Part shown: positions 37,048-46,001 of the stretch, piece after piece
Layout of the letters: every line of letters starts with the position of its first letter
Numbering within the stretch: the first letter of the stretch is position 1
Origin: Fastidiosipila sp963510375
Lineage (GTDB): Bacteria > Bacillota > Clostridia > Saccharofermentanales > Fastidiosipilaceae
Reading direction: 5' to 3'
Length of the DNA: 64,000 nucleotides
NCBI GenBank assembly: GCA_963510375.1
Contig: CAUPES010000007.1
Location: forward strand, 1 to 64,000
The notes under the pieces: model-generated
Told to the model about the DNA's origin: nothing
What the model saw: the letters and a program-made list of their open reading frames with translations, nothing else
Database searches by the model: none
Translations under genes and position numbers: made by a program

Positions 37048-38286
37048 TTAATGTTCCGCTTTTGATGCCACTCCATCGAAAGCTGCTTTTGCATCTACAG
37101 CAGAGTTCTTATTTAAGATTTGCTCTAAAGCTAATTGAATATCATCTGAAACATTTGACCATTGGTCTGTTGCGATAAATGATGCTGGCATATGTTCTGC
37201 TGAACGTTCTAGCATCTCATAGAACTTAACTGTTGCTTCTGATTTTTCAAGTCCTTCTGACTCAACAACTGATTTCAAGACTGGCAACTCGAAGCCAATT
37301 CTTTCTTTATTCAACTCTTCACTTGTCCAATATTTAATGAATTCCCAAGCTGCTTCTGCATTCTTAGAATCTTTAGAAATACCTAAACCTGAACTACTTA
37401 CGATACTTTGTGATTTCTGATCACCGAAGTTTGGTAATAGTGCTATACCGTAATTAACTCCTGATGCCTTCAATGCATCTACTGACCAAGCACCATTCAT
37501 GTACATACCGATTTTACCTAGTTTGAAGTTATCTTCACCATAGTCCTTAGTTGCTATAGCAGTACCGTTCTTGATCATGTCTTGGAAGAATGCAAATGGT
37601 TTGGTTGTCGCTTCTGAATTAATTACATTCTTCATATTTCCATCTTTGTCTGAGAAAGCTCCACCATTTGACCAAGCAAACATTTCATAATCATATGGAT
37701 CTGGTTTAATAGGAATTGCTAATCCATATGTACTATCATCTAATGCTGAGATTTTTTCTGCAGCTGCTTTGGCATCTTCCCAGGTCCAGTCGCCTGTTGG
37801 CATCTTTACACCAGCTTTTTCAAATAGGTCTTTGTTATAGTACATAACGTGTGTTGTAAATCCTACTGGAATACCATAAACATCATCACCGATCTTATTA
37901 TAGTTCCACAAAGTTTCGTAGAAATTATCTTTATATTCTTTACCTTCTTTTTTGATTAAGTCATTTAAAGATAATAAAGCTTTGCTATATTTTGGATAGT
38001 TCCACATATACATAACATCTGGTGCATCTTTACCACCCATTGCTGCTGTTACTTTTGTATCGTAGTTGTCTCCATAAGCTTCTAGACTTACTTCAATCTT
38101 GTCATTCTGTTTGTTAAATCTGTCTACTCTCTCTTGTTGGTCTTTTAGGTCTTGGGCATTGTCCCAAGTTGCAAAACGGATTTTTACTTTGCCGTTGCTA
38201 GAACCGCCTGAGTTGTTACAAGCTACCAAAGAAAATGCTGTAGCTATTGTTAGAGCAATTGCTCCTGCTTTTTTGATAAATTTCAT
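37048..38286 (-). CDS. ABC sugar-binding lipoprotein (family 1)
   Basis: This is the extracellular solute-binding protein that captures an oligosaccharide. It has a lipoprotein signal with lipobox LVAC (Cys23), then a Gly/Ser-rich linker and a MalE-like fold; motifs include GDNYDTKVTAAMGGKDAPDV and YGIPVGFTTHVMYYNKDLFEKAG. The ribosome-binding site is strong (GGGAGGT). It is the first gene of the sugar operon and follows a long regulatory region. Confidence 0.95.
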   Translation of the reverse strand: MKFIKKAGAIALTIATAFSLVACNNSGGSSNGKVKIRFATWDNAQDLKDQQERVDRFNKQNDKIEVSLEAYGDNYDTKVTAAMGGKDAPDVMYMWNYPKYSKALLSLNDLIKKEGKEYKDNFYETLWNYNKIGDDVYGIPVGFTTHVMYYNKDLFEKAGVKMPTGDWTWEDAKAAAEKISALDDSTYGLAIPIKPDPYDYEMFAWSNGGAFSDKDGNMKNVINSEATTKPFAFFQDMIKNGTAIATKDYGEDNFKLGKIGMYMNGAWSVDALKASGVNYGIALLPNFGDQKSQSIVSSSGLGISKDSKNAEAAWEFIKYWTSEELNKERIGFELPVLKSVVESEGLEKSEATVKFYEMLERSAEHMPASFIATDQWSNVSDDIQLALEQILNKNSAVDAKAAFDGVASKAEH

Positions 38287-38634
38287 ACATACCTCCCAAA
38301 ATTAATGAAATTTGTGCAAATACTACAATCTATAATTGGGTTCCTTCACCAATTTATAAAGGTCCAAGGTTAAATTATATTTTTGACAGTGGTATTAATC
38401 TAACTGCGTTTTCAAATTGTGTAATTTAACCAATCGTTTAAGTAGAATTTAGCACATAGTGCAAGCATTAAAAATTAGATTTCACGTTATTATTTTAAAA
38501 TAATCTCTATTTATGGTGTTTTACTAAAACTTTAGCGGAAATATTAAACACCCTTATGTGCAATATGCACAATAAGGGTGTTCATCAATTGTCTATAATC
38601 ACAAAGGCCTATTAAAAACCCTTGGAATCTACTT
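38287..38634 (-). promoter_or_regulatory. Control region of the GH65/GH42 sugar operon
   Basis: This 348-bp gap holds the operon promoter and the end of the GH123 gene. On the minus strand a consensus TATAAT (38374-38379) lacks a recognisable -35. A cre-like site TTGAAAACGCAGTTA (38401-38415) matches the CcpA consensus at all fixed positions but one and lies just upstream of it. Three palindromic GTGCAA-containing sites occur: 38310-38321, 38452-38462 and 38559-38571. The weak -35 fits activation by AraC, and the cre fits catabolite control. All are predictions. Confidence 0.45.
38547..38582 (-). terminator. Large hairpin after the GH123 gene
   Basis: Ten-base arms AACACCCTTA/TAAGGGTGTT enclose an inner GTGCA/TGCAC hairpin. 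On the minus strand it is followed by TTTAATATTTC. It lies about 50 bp past the GH123 stop and is the likely terminator, though the inner palindrome also resembles other motifs in this gap. Confidence 0.6.
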
Positions 38635-40314
38635 CTACTTATTATTTATTAAACTTGAGATTCTATCTTTCACAACCTCATTCAATTCTAATAACTTAGA
38701 TTTACCAGATGTTCCTTTTGGATATTGTTTGAAGGTAACATTGGATCCAAGAACGGATTTAATAACGTCTTTAACATTTTCTTTGTTTGTAAGTAATTCC
38801 AGCGCTTTAAATAATCTTAAATCTTGTAAAGCTTCATAGAAAACACGTCCTCTAATTGAGTCCAATGCTTCTCCTTTGATTCCTGGATAAACAAGATAGG
38901 AATCCCCACTTACAAAACCATTCATGGCATCACCTGTAACATATGGGTTAATTAGGTGTCTTGAGAACTGAGAGTTATAGAAGTTAAATCCCCATTGCAA
39001 GAAACCTTCTATATCATATAGATACATCTGTGCACCTATAATTCTATTTCTTGCAGAAGGCATTGATATAATTCTATTACTTACCTCTAAAACTTGGGCA
39101 CAACAATAATATGTCCATAGGTTCTCTACTTTATTCTCCAAAAACGGCTCAATTTCATCATTTGTAGGAATTGGTCTATGTACTAAACCTTTTTCATAGA
39201 ATTCATAATTACTGAGCGCATCCATAGTTCTCTCTGGTGGCAAATATGGTTCAACTATTTTCTTAGCTTCTGCATAGGTATCAATATTATCTAAGTTAGG
39301 CTCATCGGAAACGTGCCAATAGGTTCTTTCCCATAAATTTCTAGCTTCAAGATATTCGCGCATTGCAGTCAAAAGTTGTTGCAAAAACTCTCTATACTCA
39401 GGACTTGTTGCCTTAGTATGCCAGCCAAACAACTTTTCTTCCTTGCCATCTACTTTGGCAATTATCTTTGGACAGGCAACCGCCCCCCATTGAGTGAATA
39501 AATGTGCCATTTCAAAATATTTAATACCTCGGCTCAACGCTAGATCAATCCAGCGATCCAACTTATCAAAGTTAAAGTTATATTTATCACCATTCTTCTC
39601 AATTTCCAACAACTGAATAGTGGTTCTCTCTCCACCAACTTGTGTGTCGAGAGGTGGTGTAAATATCGGTGTTAACAATAAGTTGACCCCATTTCTAACA
39701 GCAGCTTGCATATGAATATCAATAAGCTCCCAATGTCTTTCGGAGAAAACTTCAACATTATAATAATCTGCAACAGTATCTGCATGGAACCATTGTGTAT
39801 GAATCAGTTCTTGTTCAGGCAACTGCTGATCCAATATTTCAATTTCTAATTCATCAGACCAGATTAACTCATCTTTATCTAATGACTTTATATTCAATTT
39901 AATATTATATTTCCCTGCAGACATATTCTCTGGGACTAATACACGGAACCACAGACTACGCCATTGATTAGCATAAGGTCTGAAAATATTAGTTTTTTTG
40001 GGAACCAATAAATCTGGTGCCAATCTAGGATCAGTAAATAAATAATCATCATCTACTCTATCTAAATAAGCTGGCAACGTCACAGGTACTAATTCGACAC
40101 GCTCAACACTAATATCCAAACCTTCATCTGAAACGAGTTCATAAGTAAGATCTGGTAAATATAGAGAACCACTTTTATATTCAAAAACATAAGCTAACTG
40201 AAAGTTAAATACTTCCCCTTTTAGCAGTTTAATCTTCTTGTCTTTAAGACTATCCGGTTCTTGTTCTGGAAAAACTTTCACCAATGAATCAATTAATTTG
40301 AACTTAAAACTCAT
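38635..40314 (-). CDS. GH123-family (formerly DUF4091) glycosidase, putative beta-N-acetylgalactosaminidase
   Basis: The 559-residue protein fits the DUF4091/GH123 catalytic family: an N-terminal beta-sandwich (about 1-165) followed by a TIM barrel. GH123 uses substrate-assisted catalysis with an Asp-Glu pair; HVSDEPN gives Asp337-Glu338 at the right place. Characterised members remove beta-GalNAc from glycolipid-type glycans. No signal peptide is present, so the enzyme is predicted to be cytoplasmic. Perfect ribosome-binding site (GGAGG, 5 nt). It lies upstream of the sugar operon, separated by a terminator. Many DUF4091 proteins are uncharacterised, so the substrate is uncertain. Confidence 0.72.
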   Translation of the reverse strand: MSFKFKLIDSLVKVFPEQEPDSLKDKKIKLLKGEVFNFQLAYVFEYKSGSLYLPDLTYELVSDEGLDISVERVELVPVTLPAYLDRVDDDYLFTDPRLAPDLLVPKKTNIFRPYANQWRSLWFRVLVPENMSAGKYNIKLNIKSLDKDELIWSDELEIEILDQQLPEQELIHTQWFHADTVADYYNVEVFSERHWELIDIHMQAAVRNGVNLLLTPIFTPPLDTQVGGERTTIQLLEIEKNGDKYNFNFDKLDRWIDLALSRGIKYFEMAHLFTQWGAVACPKIIAKVDGKEEKLFGWHTKATSPEYREFLQQLLTAMREYLEARNLWERTYWHVSDEPNLDNIDTYAEAKKIVEPYLPPERTMDALSNYEFYEKGLVHRPIPTNDEIEPFLENKVENLWTYYCCAQVLEVSNRIISMPSARNRIIGAQMYLYDIEGFLQWGFNFYNSQFSRHLINPYVTGDAMNGFVSGDSYLVYPGIKGEALDSIRGRVFYEALQDLRLFKALELLTNKENVKDVIKSVLGSNVTFKQYPKGTSGKSKLLELNEVVKDRISSLINNK

Positions 40315-40354
40315 TTCGCCTCCAAAAATTAAAATATTTTTCTATTAATTTCGT

Positions 40355-40582
40355 TTAATATCTAAATTTTCTATTATTATTACTATTTCTTCTTTGTTCC
40401 AAAAACTTCTTTACATCAAAAGCAAGCCCTATCATGAGTGCAATGATAGAGCTTACGATTAAGATAATATACAAAGCCTTTGGAAGCTCCCATACTTTAG
40501 AATTTATTAGTTCTGTTGCTACTAAAGCTAACAAACCAATCCACAAAGCCCAGTTTACTTCTGTTTGATTTTGTTTTTGCAT
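40355..40582 (-). CDS. Small two-helix membrane protein
   Basis: I do not recognise this 75-residue protein. It has two hydrophobic segments (about 11-27 and 35-55) with a short loop, and a basic Arg/Asn-rich end (EQRRNSNNNRKF). It starts 14 bp after the mscL stop with GGGT 5 nt before the ATG, so it is probably co-transcribed with mscL. No motif suggests a function. Confidence 0.65.
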   Translation of the reverse strand: MQKQNQTEVNWALWIGLLALVATELINSKVWELPKALYIILIVSSIIALMIGLAFDVKKFLEQRRNSNNNRKFRY

Positions 40583-40596
40583 AATTACCCTATTTA

Positions 40597-40995
40597 TTAT
40601 TTATTTTTTAAAAGATCTCTAATCTCTGTTAGTAATACTTCTTCTTTGCTTGGAGCTGCTTCTTCTACTACTTCTTCAGCAGCTGCTTCTTCCTCTTGTT
40701 TTTTGCTTAATTTTTGCAAAGAGTTTAATCCTTTAATTACAAAGAATAGAACAAGAGCAATAATTAAGAAGCTAATGATAGCATTGATAAAGTTACCTAA
40801 CATAACTTCAGCAGTACCAATCTTAATTACTAATTGTGAGAAATCCGCCTGACCAATCAATAGACCAATAAATGGTGAAATAATGTCATTAACTAATGAG
40901 TTAACAATTGCTGTAAATGCAGCACCCATTACCATACCTACTGCCAAGTCAAGAATATTACCTTTTGCAATAAATTCTTTAAATTCTTTCCACAT
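40597..40995 (-). CDS. mscL: Large-conductance mechanosensitive channel MscL
   Basis: MscL opens under membrane tension to release solutes on hypo-osmotic shock. The 132 residues have the N-terminal helix (FKEFIAKGNILDLAVGMVMG), two membrane segments and the C-terminal helix bundle. A low-complexity Glu/Ala stretch (about 100-120) precedes the final EVLLTEIRDLL helix. AAAGGT lies 6 nt upstream of the ATG. It forms a probable two-gene unit with the small membrane protein downstream. Confidence 0.97.
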   Translation of the reverse strand: MWKEFKEFIAKGNILDLAVGMVMGAAFTAIVNSLVNDIISPFIGLLIGQADFSQLVIKIGTAEVMLGNFINAIISFLIIALVLFFVIKGLNSLQKLSKKQEEEAAAEEVVEEAAPSKEEVLLTEIRDLLKNK

Positions 40996-41067
40996 AAGAT
41001 TACCTTTTCCATTTCCCTTTCTCTATATTTATATCATTCTCTCATATTCGCTAAACTTTTACATAAG

Positions 41068-41096
41068 ATTATAGGCATCTATGTAAATGCTTCTAA
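41068..41096 (-). promoter_or_regulatory. Predicted sigma-A promoter for mscL
   Basis: On the minus strand TTAGAA and a perfect TATAAT are spaced 17 bp apart. The -35 overlaps the stop codon of the upstream aldo-keto reductase gene; the start of mscL is about 75 bp further on. Confidence 0.5.
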
Positions 41097-42010
41097 GGAA
41101 TGATCTTGCCACTAGCTCTGTATATTTCGTACCATTCCTCACGAGTTAACTTAAACTTACATGCTTCAACAGTATCTTCTAAGCGTTTAACTTTAGTTGT
41201 ACCAAGAACTACTTGAATTTGAGCTGGATGTCTTAATATCCAAGCTGCTGCAACAGCACTAGGATTTGTATTATATTTATTTGCAATCTCCTCGAGTTTC
41301 TCGTTTAATTCTGCATACTCAGGATCATTCATGAAAGTCCCCTTGAGATCACTTCTTTGGAATGGTGACCATGCCTGTAGGCGAATATCATTCAATTGAG
41401 AATACTGCAAAGTCCCAGCAGAATAATCTATTGCTTCTGGTACCGCTCTATTAACATTAATTCCTACATCAACCATATTTGAGTGACTTATACTAAATTG
41501 CATTTGATTGAACTTTGGTTTGAGCTCATCAGATAAACAGCGATTTAACAACTCAATCTGGTATGGATTGTAGTTACTTACACCGAAATGTTCCACCTTA
41601 CCTTCATCATGCAACTTGGTAAAAGCCTCCGCAACCTGCTCTGGCTCTATCAAAGCATCTGGCCTATGTAACAGTAGTATATCGATATAATCAAGACCTA
41701 GTCTTTGCAAGCTTCCATCAACTGATTCTAAAATATGTTTGCTAGATGCATCATATCTGCCTGGTCTAATTGAAGCTTTCGTTTGTAGGATATAATCTTC
41801 TCTTGGAACATCCTTTAGTGCTTTTCCTAAAACAATATCACTGTCCCCACCAGCATAAATATCAGCTGTATCGAACATGTTCACGCCTAACTCAAGAGCT
41901 CTCTTCACAAGGGCATTTGCGTCTTCTTGTGAAACTCCAGGTAATCTCATCACACCTAGAACTATCTCTGGAACTTTAACTGTTTCATTTACCGCTTTAA
42001 AATATCTCAT
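41093..42010 (-). CDS. Aldo/keto reductase
   Basis: This is an NADPH-dependent carbonyl reductase with a TIM barrel. The catalytic tetrad is present: Asp47 and Tyr52 (FDTADIY), Lys78 (QTKAS) and His115 (LLLHRPD). Length (305) and the WSPFQRSDLKG segment suggest the YdhF-like subgroup. It has a perfect ribosome-binding site (AAGGAGG, 6 nt). It stands alone after the mnmA terminator. Physiological substrate unknown. Confidence 0.93.
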   Translation of the reverse strand: MRYFKAVNETVKVPEIVLGVMRLPGVSQEDANALVKRALELGVNMFDTADIYAGGDSDIVLGKALKDVPREDYILQTKASIRPGRYDASSKHILESVDGSLQRLGLDYIDILLLHRPDALIEPEQVAEAFTKLHDEGKVEHFGVSNYNPYQIELLNRCLSDELKPKFNQMQFSISHSNMVDVGINVNRAVPEAIDYSAGTLQYSQLNDIRLQAWSPFQRSDLKGTFMNDPEYAELNEKLEEIANKYNTNPSAVAAAWILRHPAQIQVVLGTTKVKRLEDTVEACKFKLTREEWYEIYRASGKIIP

Positions 42011-42108
42011 CTGAACCTCCTTAAGTGCTTTATATATAATTTACTACATAATCGTAAGTCGTTCCAATTCCTAGACATCTTTTTTGGAAAACTACTCAGA
42101 TAACCCAC

Positions 42109-42138
42109 ATAAAAAATCCTGTGCATTAGGCACAGGAT
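42109..42138 (-). terminator. Rho-independent terminator after mnmA
   Basis: The minus strand reads ATCCTGTGC-CTAAT-GCACAGGAT followed by TTTTTTAT: a 9-bp perfect stem with a proper T-run, 35 bp past the mnmA stop. Confidence 0.93.
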
Positions 42139-42172
42139 AGATATTATTTGGTAATTGCTTTAAACAAATTTT

Positions 42173-43285
42173 TTAAACGTACTGTCTTTTTTCGCCATCC
42201 ATATAAGCAGCATCTATAGTTGCTCCACCAAGACATTCTTCCCCTGAGTAAAAGACTATAGACTGACCAGGAGTGACGGAGCGTGCTAAGTCTGGAAAAT
42301 ATACTCTACATTTATTATTTTCCAGGACTTCTACTCTACATGGGATATCTTTTTGGCGATAACGAATCTTACAAGTTAGCTCTAAGTTCTTCTCTGTTTG
42401 TGGAACGATGAAATTAAGATCAGAAGCCTCAAGCATGTCAGAATACAGCAAAGGATTATCGAACCCCTGGCCAACGTATAGTGTATTTGTTTCAATATCT
42501 TTGCCTACAACAAACCAAGGTTCATTTGAATCACCGCCACCGCCAATTCCTAAACCATGTCTTTGACCAATAGTATAGTACATTAGTCCGGCATGCTCGC
42601 CTTTATCCTCTCCATCAATAGTCAACATCTTCCCTGGCTTAGCTGGCAAGTAGTTAGATAAAAATTCATTAAAATCTCTCTCTCCAATAAAGCAAATCCC
42701 AGTAGAGTCTTTCTTATCAGCAGTAGGCAAATTATATTTATGAGCTAGCTCACGAACTTCTTTTTTGTCCAGATCACCGACTGGGAAAATAATATTTTGT
42801 AATTGTTCTTGACTTAATTGATTTAAGAAATAACTTTGATCCTTATTATTATCTACCCCTCTAAGCAAATGAGTCTTTCCATCACTTCTATCTACTCTGG
42901 CATAATGTCCTGTAGCTACATAATCTGCACCTATTTCCATAGCGTAATCCAAGAAAGCTCGGAATTTAATTTCTTTATTGCACATTACATCTGGATTAGG
43001 GGTTCTGTTCAACTTATATTCATCTAGAAAATAAGAGAAAACTCTATCTTTATACTCTTTTTCAAAGTTAATTGAATAGTAAGGCACGCCCAAGGTATTA
43101 CAAACATCGACAACATCTTTGTAATCTTCAGTTGCAGTGCAGTGTCCATTCTCATCAGTATCGTCCCAGTTTTTCATGAAAATACCAATAACGTCATACC
43201 CTTGATCTCTTAACAAAGCCATAGCTACTGATGAATCAACACCACCACTCATTCCTACTACTACTTTTGCTTTCTTTTCTTCCAT
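42173..43285 (-). CDS. mnmA: tRNA-specific 2-thiouridylase MnmA
   Basis: MnmA makes 2-thiouridine at position 34 of tRNA-Lys, -Glu and -Gln. The 370 residues contain the PP-loop GMSGGVDSSVA, the catalytic Cys102 (MCNKEIKF) and Cys198 (STGICFIGER). It follows a NifS/IscS gene by about 70 bp on the same strand, a common arrangement in Firmicutes in which the desulfurase supplies sulfur directly. A terminator follows. Confidence 0.98.
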   Translation of the reverse strand: MEEKKAKVVVGMSGGVDSSVAMALLRDQGYDVIGIFMKNWDDTDENGHCTATEDYKDVVDVCNTLGVPYYSINFEKEYKDRVFSYFLDEYKLNRTPNPDVMCNKEIKFRAFLDYAMEIGADYVATGHYARVDRSDGKTHLLRGVDNNKDQSYFLNQLSQEQLQNIIFPVGDLDKKEVRELAHKYNLPTADKKDSTGICFIGERDFNEFLSNYLPAKPGKMLTIDGEDKGEHAGLMYYTIGQRHGLGIGGGGDSNEPWFVVGKDIETNTLYVGQGFDNPLLYSDMLEASDLNFIVPQTEKNLELTCKIRYRQKDIPCRVEVLENNKCRVYFPDLARSVTPGQSIVFYSGEECLGGATIDAAYMDGEKRQYV

Positions 43286-43355
43286 AATATTTTCCTTTTT
43301 ATATCTCGTAAAGCATCAATCAACTACTTTTTTCCTATTTCTCAAGATAAAACTG

Positions 43356-44486
43356 CTAACTTAAACTAGCAATAACTTCTACAAATCTATCTATATCTGC
43401 TTTTGTGCTAAAAATTCCCAAGGATAAACGTAAACTCTCATCAACTCTTGGATCTTCTGCTCCAAACATAGACACCAAAACTCTACTAGGCTCCAATGCA
43501 CCTGCAGCACAAGCAGATCCAGCTGATACTTCTACTCCAGCCATATCTAATCTAATCAGAGCCTGACTGGATTTTATCCCTTTGAAGTGAATATTATGAA
43601 CCCCAAGGTATTTTTTTGCTGTAGCATTTAGTTCATATTTAATATTTGCTGAATCTAGTTGTGCAAAAAGATATTCAGATAATTTTTCTATCTTAGCTTC
43701 ACTATCTAATCTTTCTGCTTGAGCGAGTTCTAAAGCTCTGGCAAAACCACTAGCTAATGCAAGACTCTCTGTCCCTGCTCTATGTGAATTCTCCTGATGT
43801 CCACCAAGTTGCAAGGCCTGTAAGTTAGTACTTGGATCTTGATACGCTAAACCAATTCCTTTGGGTCCGTAGATTTTGTGAGCCGTTATGCTGAATGCAT
43901 CTGCTTCTATATCACCTGCATTCAAGTCAATTTTACCTGCTGCTTGTACATAATCTGTATGGAAGAAAATCCCCTTTTCTTTCAACAAGTCTGCAATATC
44001 TTGGACAGGCATAATCACTCCAGTCTCGTTATTAACTGTCATTAATGAAACCAGTGCAGTTTCATCATGCAAGGTTTCAGCAAGATCCTCTATTAAATAC
44101 GTCCCTGACTTGTCCAAAGGCAAATATGACACCACAAAACCTTCTTTTTCTAGACTTTTGAAAACTTCATAGACCGAAGGGTGCTCAGCTTCTCCAGTAA
44201 TTAAATGATTACCTCTACCCTCATTTCTAAGTCTATACGCATTTGATCTAATTATTAAGTTATTTGCTTCTGTCGCCCCAGATGTAAAAGTTACACCTTT
44301 TGGATTAACTGCTAAAGATTTGGCAAGGCTTTGTCTTGCAGATTCCAGCTCTGCCCTAGCAGCTCGACCGCTCGCATATTGCGATGATGGATTCCCCCAA
44401 AATTCAAGAGCAGTTTCAGACATTATTTCAAAAACTTCCTTACGCAAAGGTGTCGTAGCTGCATAATCTAAATATGTTTTATTCAT
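43356..44486 (-). CDS. Cysteine desulfurase (NifS/IscS type)
   Basis: This PLP enzyme takes sulfur from cysteine as a persulfide. Lys204 (TAHKIYGPKG) binds PLP and Cys326 in SAGSACAAG carries the persulfide. The family motif HTDYVQAAG has Tyr where Ala is usual (HTDAVQ). Adjacent mnmA suggests that its main partner is tRNA thiolation rather than Fe-S assembly; no iscU or suf gene is nearby. Upstream on the same strand is a sialidase gene, with a 61-bp gap. Confidence 0.95.
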   Translation of the reverse strand: MNKTYLDYAATTPLRKEVFEIMSETALEFWGNPSSQYASGRAARAELESARQSLAKSLAVNPKGVTFTSGATEANNLIIRSNAYRLRNEGRGNHLITGEAEHPSVYEVFKSLEKEGFVVSYLPLDKSGTYLIEDLAETLHDETALVSLMTVNNETGVIMPVQDIADLLKEKGIFFHTDYVQAAGKIDLNAGDIEADAFSITAHKIYGPKGIGLAYQDPSTNLQALQLGGHQENSHRAGTESLALASGFARALELAQAERLDSEAKIEKLSEYLFAQLDSANIKYELNATAKKYLGVHNIHFKGIKSSQALIRLDMAGVEVSAGSACAAGALEPSRVLVSMFGAEDPRVDESLRLSLGIFSTKADIDRFVEVIASLS

Positions 44487-44547
44487 AACTTCCTACCTAG
44501 TTGATTAAACAATCTAATTTATTAAGTACTTTAATTTACCTAGCGTT

Positions 44548-45876
44548 TTACTTTATTAACCAATCCCAATCAAACTCTACATATTTCAAGTTAACTTTAC
44601 CATCTTTATCATCTTCTTCATAAAGAAGTGCAAAATTATCCTCATCTAACTGGGTTAAGCAAGAATATTGATAACGAGTATCATTGATAAACTTCTCACT
44701 TATACATTCAATATTTCTTTCATCGTGAACTATACATAGTTTAACAGAACCGTTAGTACGATCTGGACCATGAGGATTAGAAACTATAATATACTCTTTG
44801 CCTTCTCTCTCGAAGTGTAATACTGAGACTTGGCAGTATGCTTCACATTTGAAGTCCAGGGCAAGTAACTCATCTTCCCATGTTTCTGCGTTATCATAGG
44901 AGATGGCGTACTTAACTTTATCCGAATAATTACGCATAAAGACTAAGATCGCTCCATTATTTACTTGAACTAATTGAGCTTCTGAAACTTCTTGCTTAAT
45001 GTCGCCCACTGCACTGATAGTAGTCTTAGTATCATTTGGTGATGCACCTCTTTGCCAGGTCTTGCCTTCATCATCTGAATAAACAGTTGCTGTAGATTGA
45101 TGATTGGTCAAAGTATCTGTGAAATATACTGGAAAAACTAAACGACCATTCTGCAACTCAAGACCAACACCTGGACCAGTGCCCAAGAATCTCATCCACT
45201 CGGCTTTCACTTCCCCAGTGATATTGCGAGGTAATTCCCAAGTTAGACCATCATCATCTGAATACGTGTACCATATATTAGAAGTTTGATAAGTTTTTAG
45301 CGGTGAGTTCTTCAAGAAAACATTGCCCAAAACTTTGTCCTGATGAGTTAGTGTCCCTAGATTTGTAAAAGGCATCTCATCTTCCAATTGAACCTTGTAT
45401 AAGGTTACGTTGTCAAAAGCATCATATACCACACCATTTTCTCTAATAGTATAGCTATGACCGAATTCATCATAAAGAGCTTGATACATCTTACCGTCTA
45501 TATTTACAAACCCTGACCCATTTTTTGCTGACCAGAAATTTCCACCTTCACGGAACATGTCGATAAGCAGATGAATTCTACCCTTGTGTTTACCTTGTTT
45601 CTGCACAAGCAAACTCATATCTATCAAGAATGCGTAATCGTTATCGTCTCCAGCTGGCAAGTCGATAATTGTGATATTGTCATCAAATTCTGTAGCTCCC
45701 TCTGGTCGACGACGAATTACGGCATTAATGTCGCCCCAATCTTCTTGGTTCGTTATACGCTTGTCTGCACCTGTAATTACTGTACCATCAAGTGTTTTCA
45801 CTAGTGCCGGTATTCTATAGAATCCTGAACCATCATAGCCTGGGTAAAAAAGATTCTCTATTTTATCAATATTCAT
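44548..45876 (-). CDS. Cytoplasmic exo-alpha-sialidase (GH33-like)
   Basis: It should cleave terminal sialic acid. The FYRIP motif (Arg21 of the arginine triad) is followed by the acid/base candidate Asp49 in WGDINAVIRR. Asp boxes are YSDDDGLTW (205-213) and YSDDEGKTW (266-274), with a degenerate SYDNAETW (326-333); GTGPGVGLELQNGRLVFP fits the nucleophile-side loop. There is no signal peptide or anchor, unlike secreted bacterial sialidases, so sialosides would have to be imported first. It lies downstream of an orphan binding lipoprotein and a terminator. Confidence 0.88.
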   Translation of the reverse strand: MNIDKIENLFYPGYDGSGFYRIPALVKTLDGTVITGADKRITNQEDWGDINAVIRRRPEGATEFDDNITIIDLPAGDDNDYAFLIDMSLLVQKQGKHKGRIHLLIDMFREGGNFWSAKNGSGFVNIDGKMYQALYDEFGHSYTIRENGVVYDAFDNVTLYKVQLEDEMPFTNLGTLTHQDKVLGNVFLKNSPLKTYQTSNIWYTYSDDDGLTWELPRNITGEVKAEWMRFLGTGPGVGLELQNGRLVFPVYFTDTLTNHQSTATVYSDDEGKTWQRGASPNDTKTTISAVGDIKQEVSEAQLVQVNNGAILVFMRNYSDKVKYAISYDNAETWEDELLALDFKCEAYCQVSVLHFEREGKEYIIVSNPHGPDRTNGSVKLCIVHDERNIECISEKFINDTRYQYSCLTQLDEDNFALLYEEDDKDGKVNLKYVEFDWDWLIK

Positions 45877-45936
45877 TATATTTGCCTAACCTTCTACTAC
45901 TTCGTAATATATCATCTATTTCTGTTCTTGTAATTT

Positions 45937-45964
45937 AAAGGCTTTGTATTACTACAAAGCCTTT
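45937..45964. terminator. Terminator between binding-lipoprotein and sialidase genes
   Basis: A perfect 12-bp stem (AAAGGCTTTGTA/TACAAAGCCTTT) has a 4-nt loop. It lies about 40 bp past the lipoprotein stop. The T-run on the minus strand is short (TTTAAATT). Confidence 0.75.
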
Positions 45965-46001
45965 ATTTCATTTTATCAAAGCATATTTAATCTAAGTGTG
46001 A

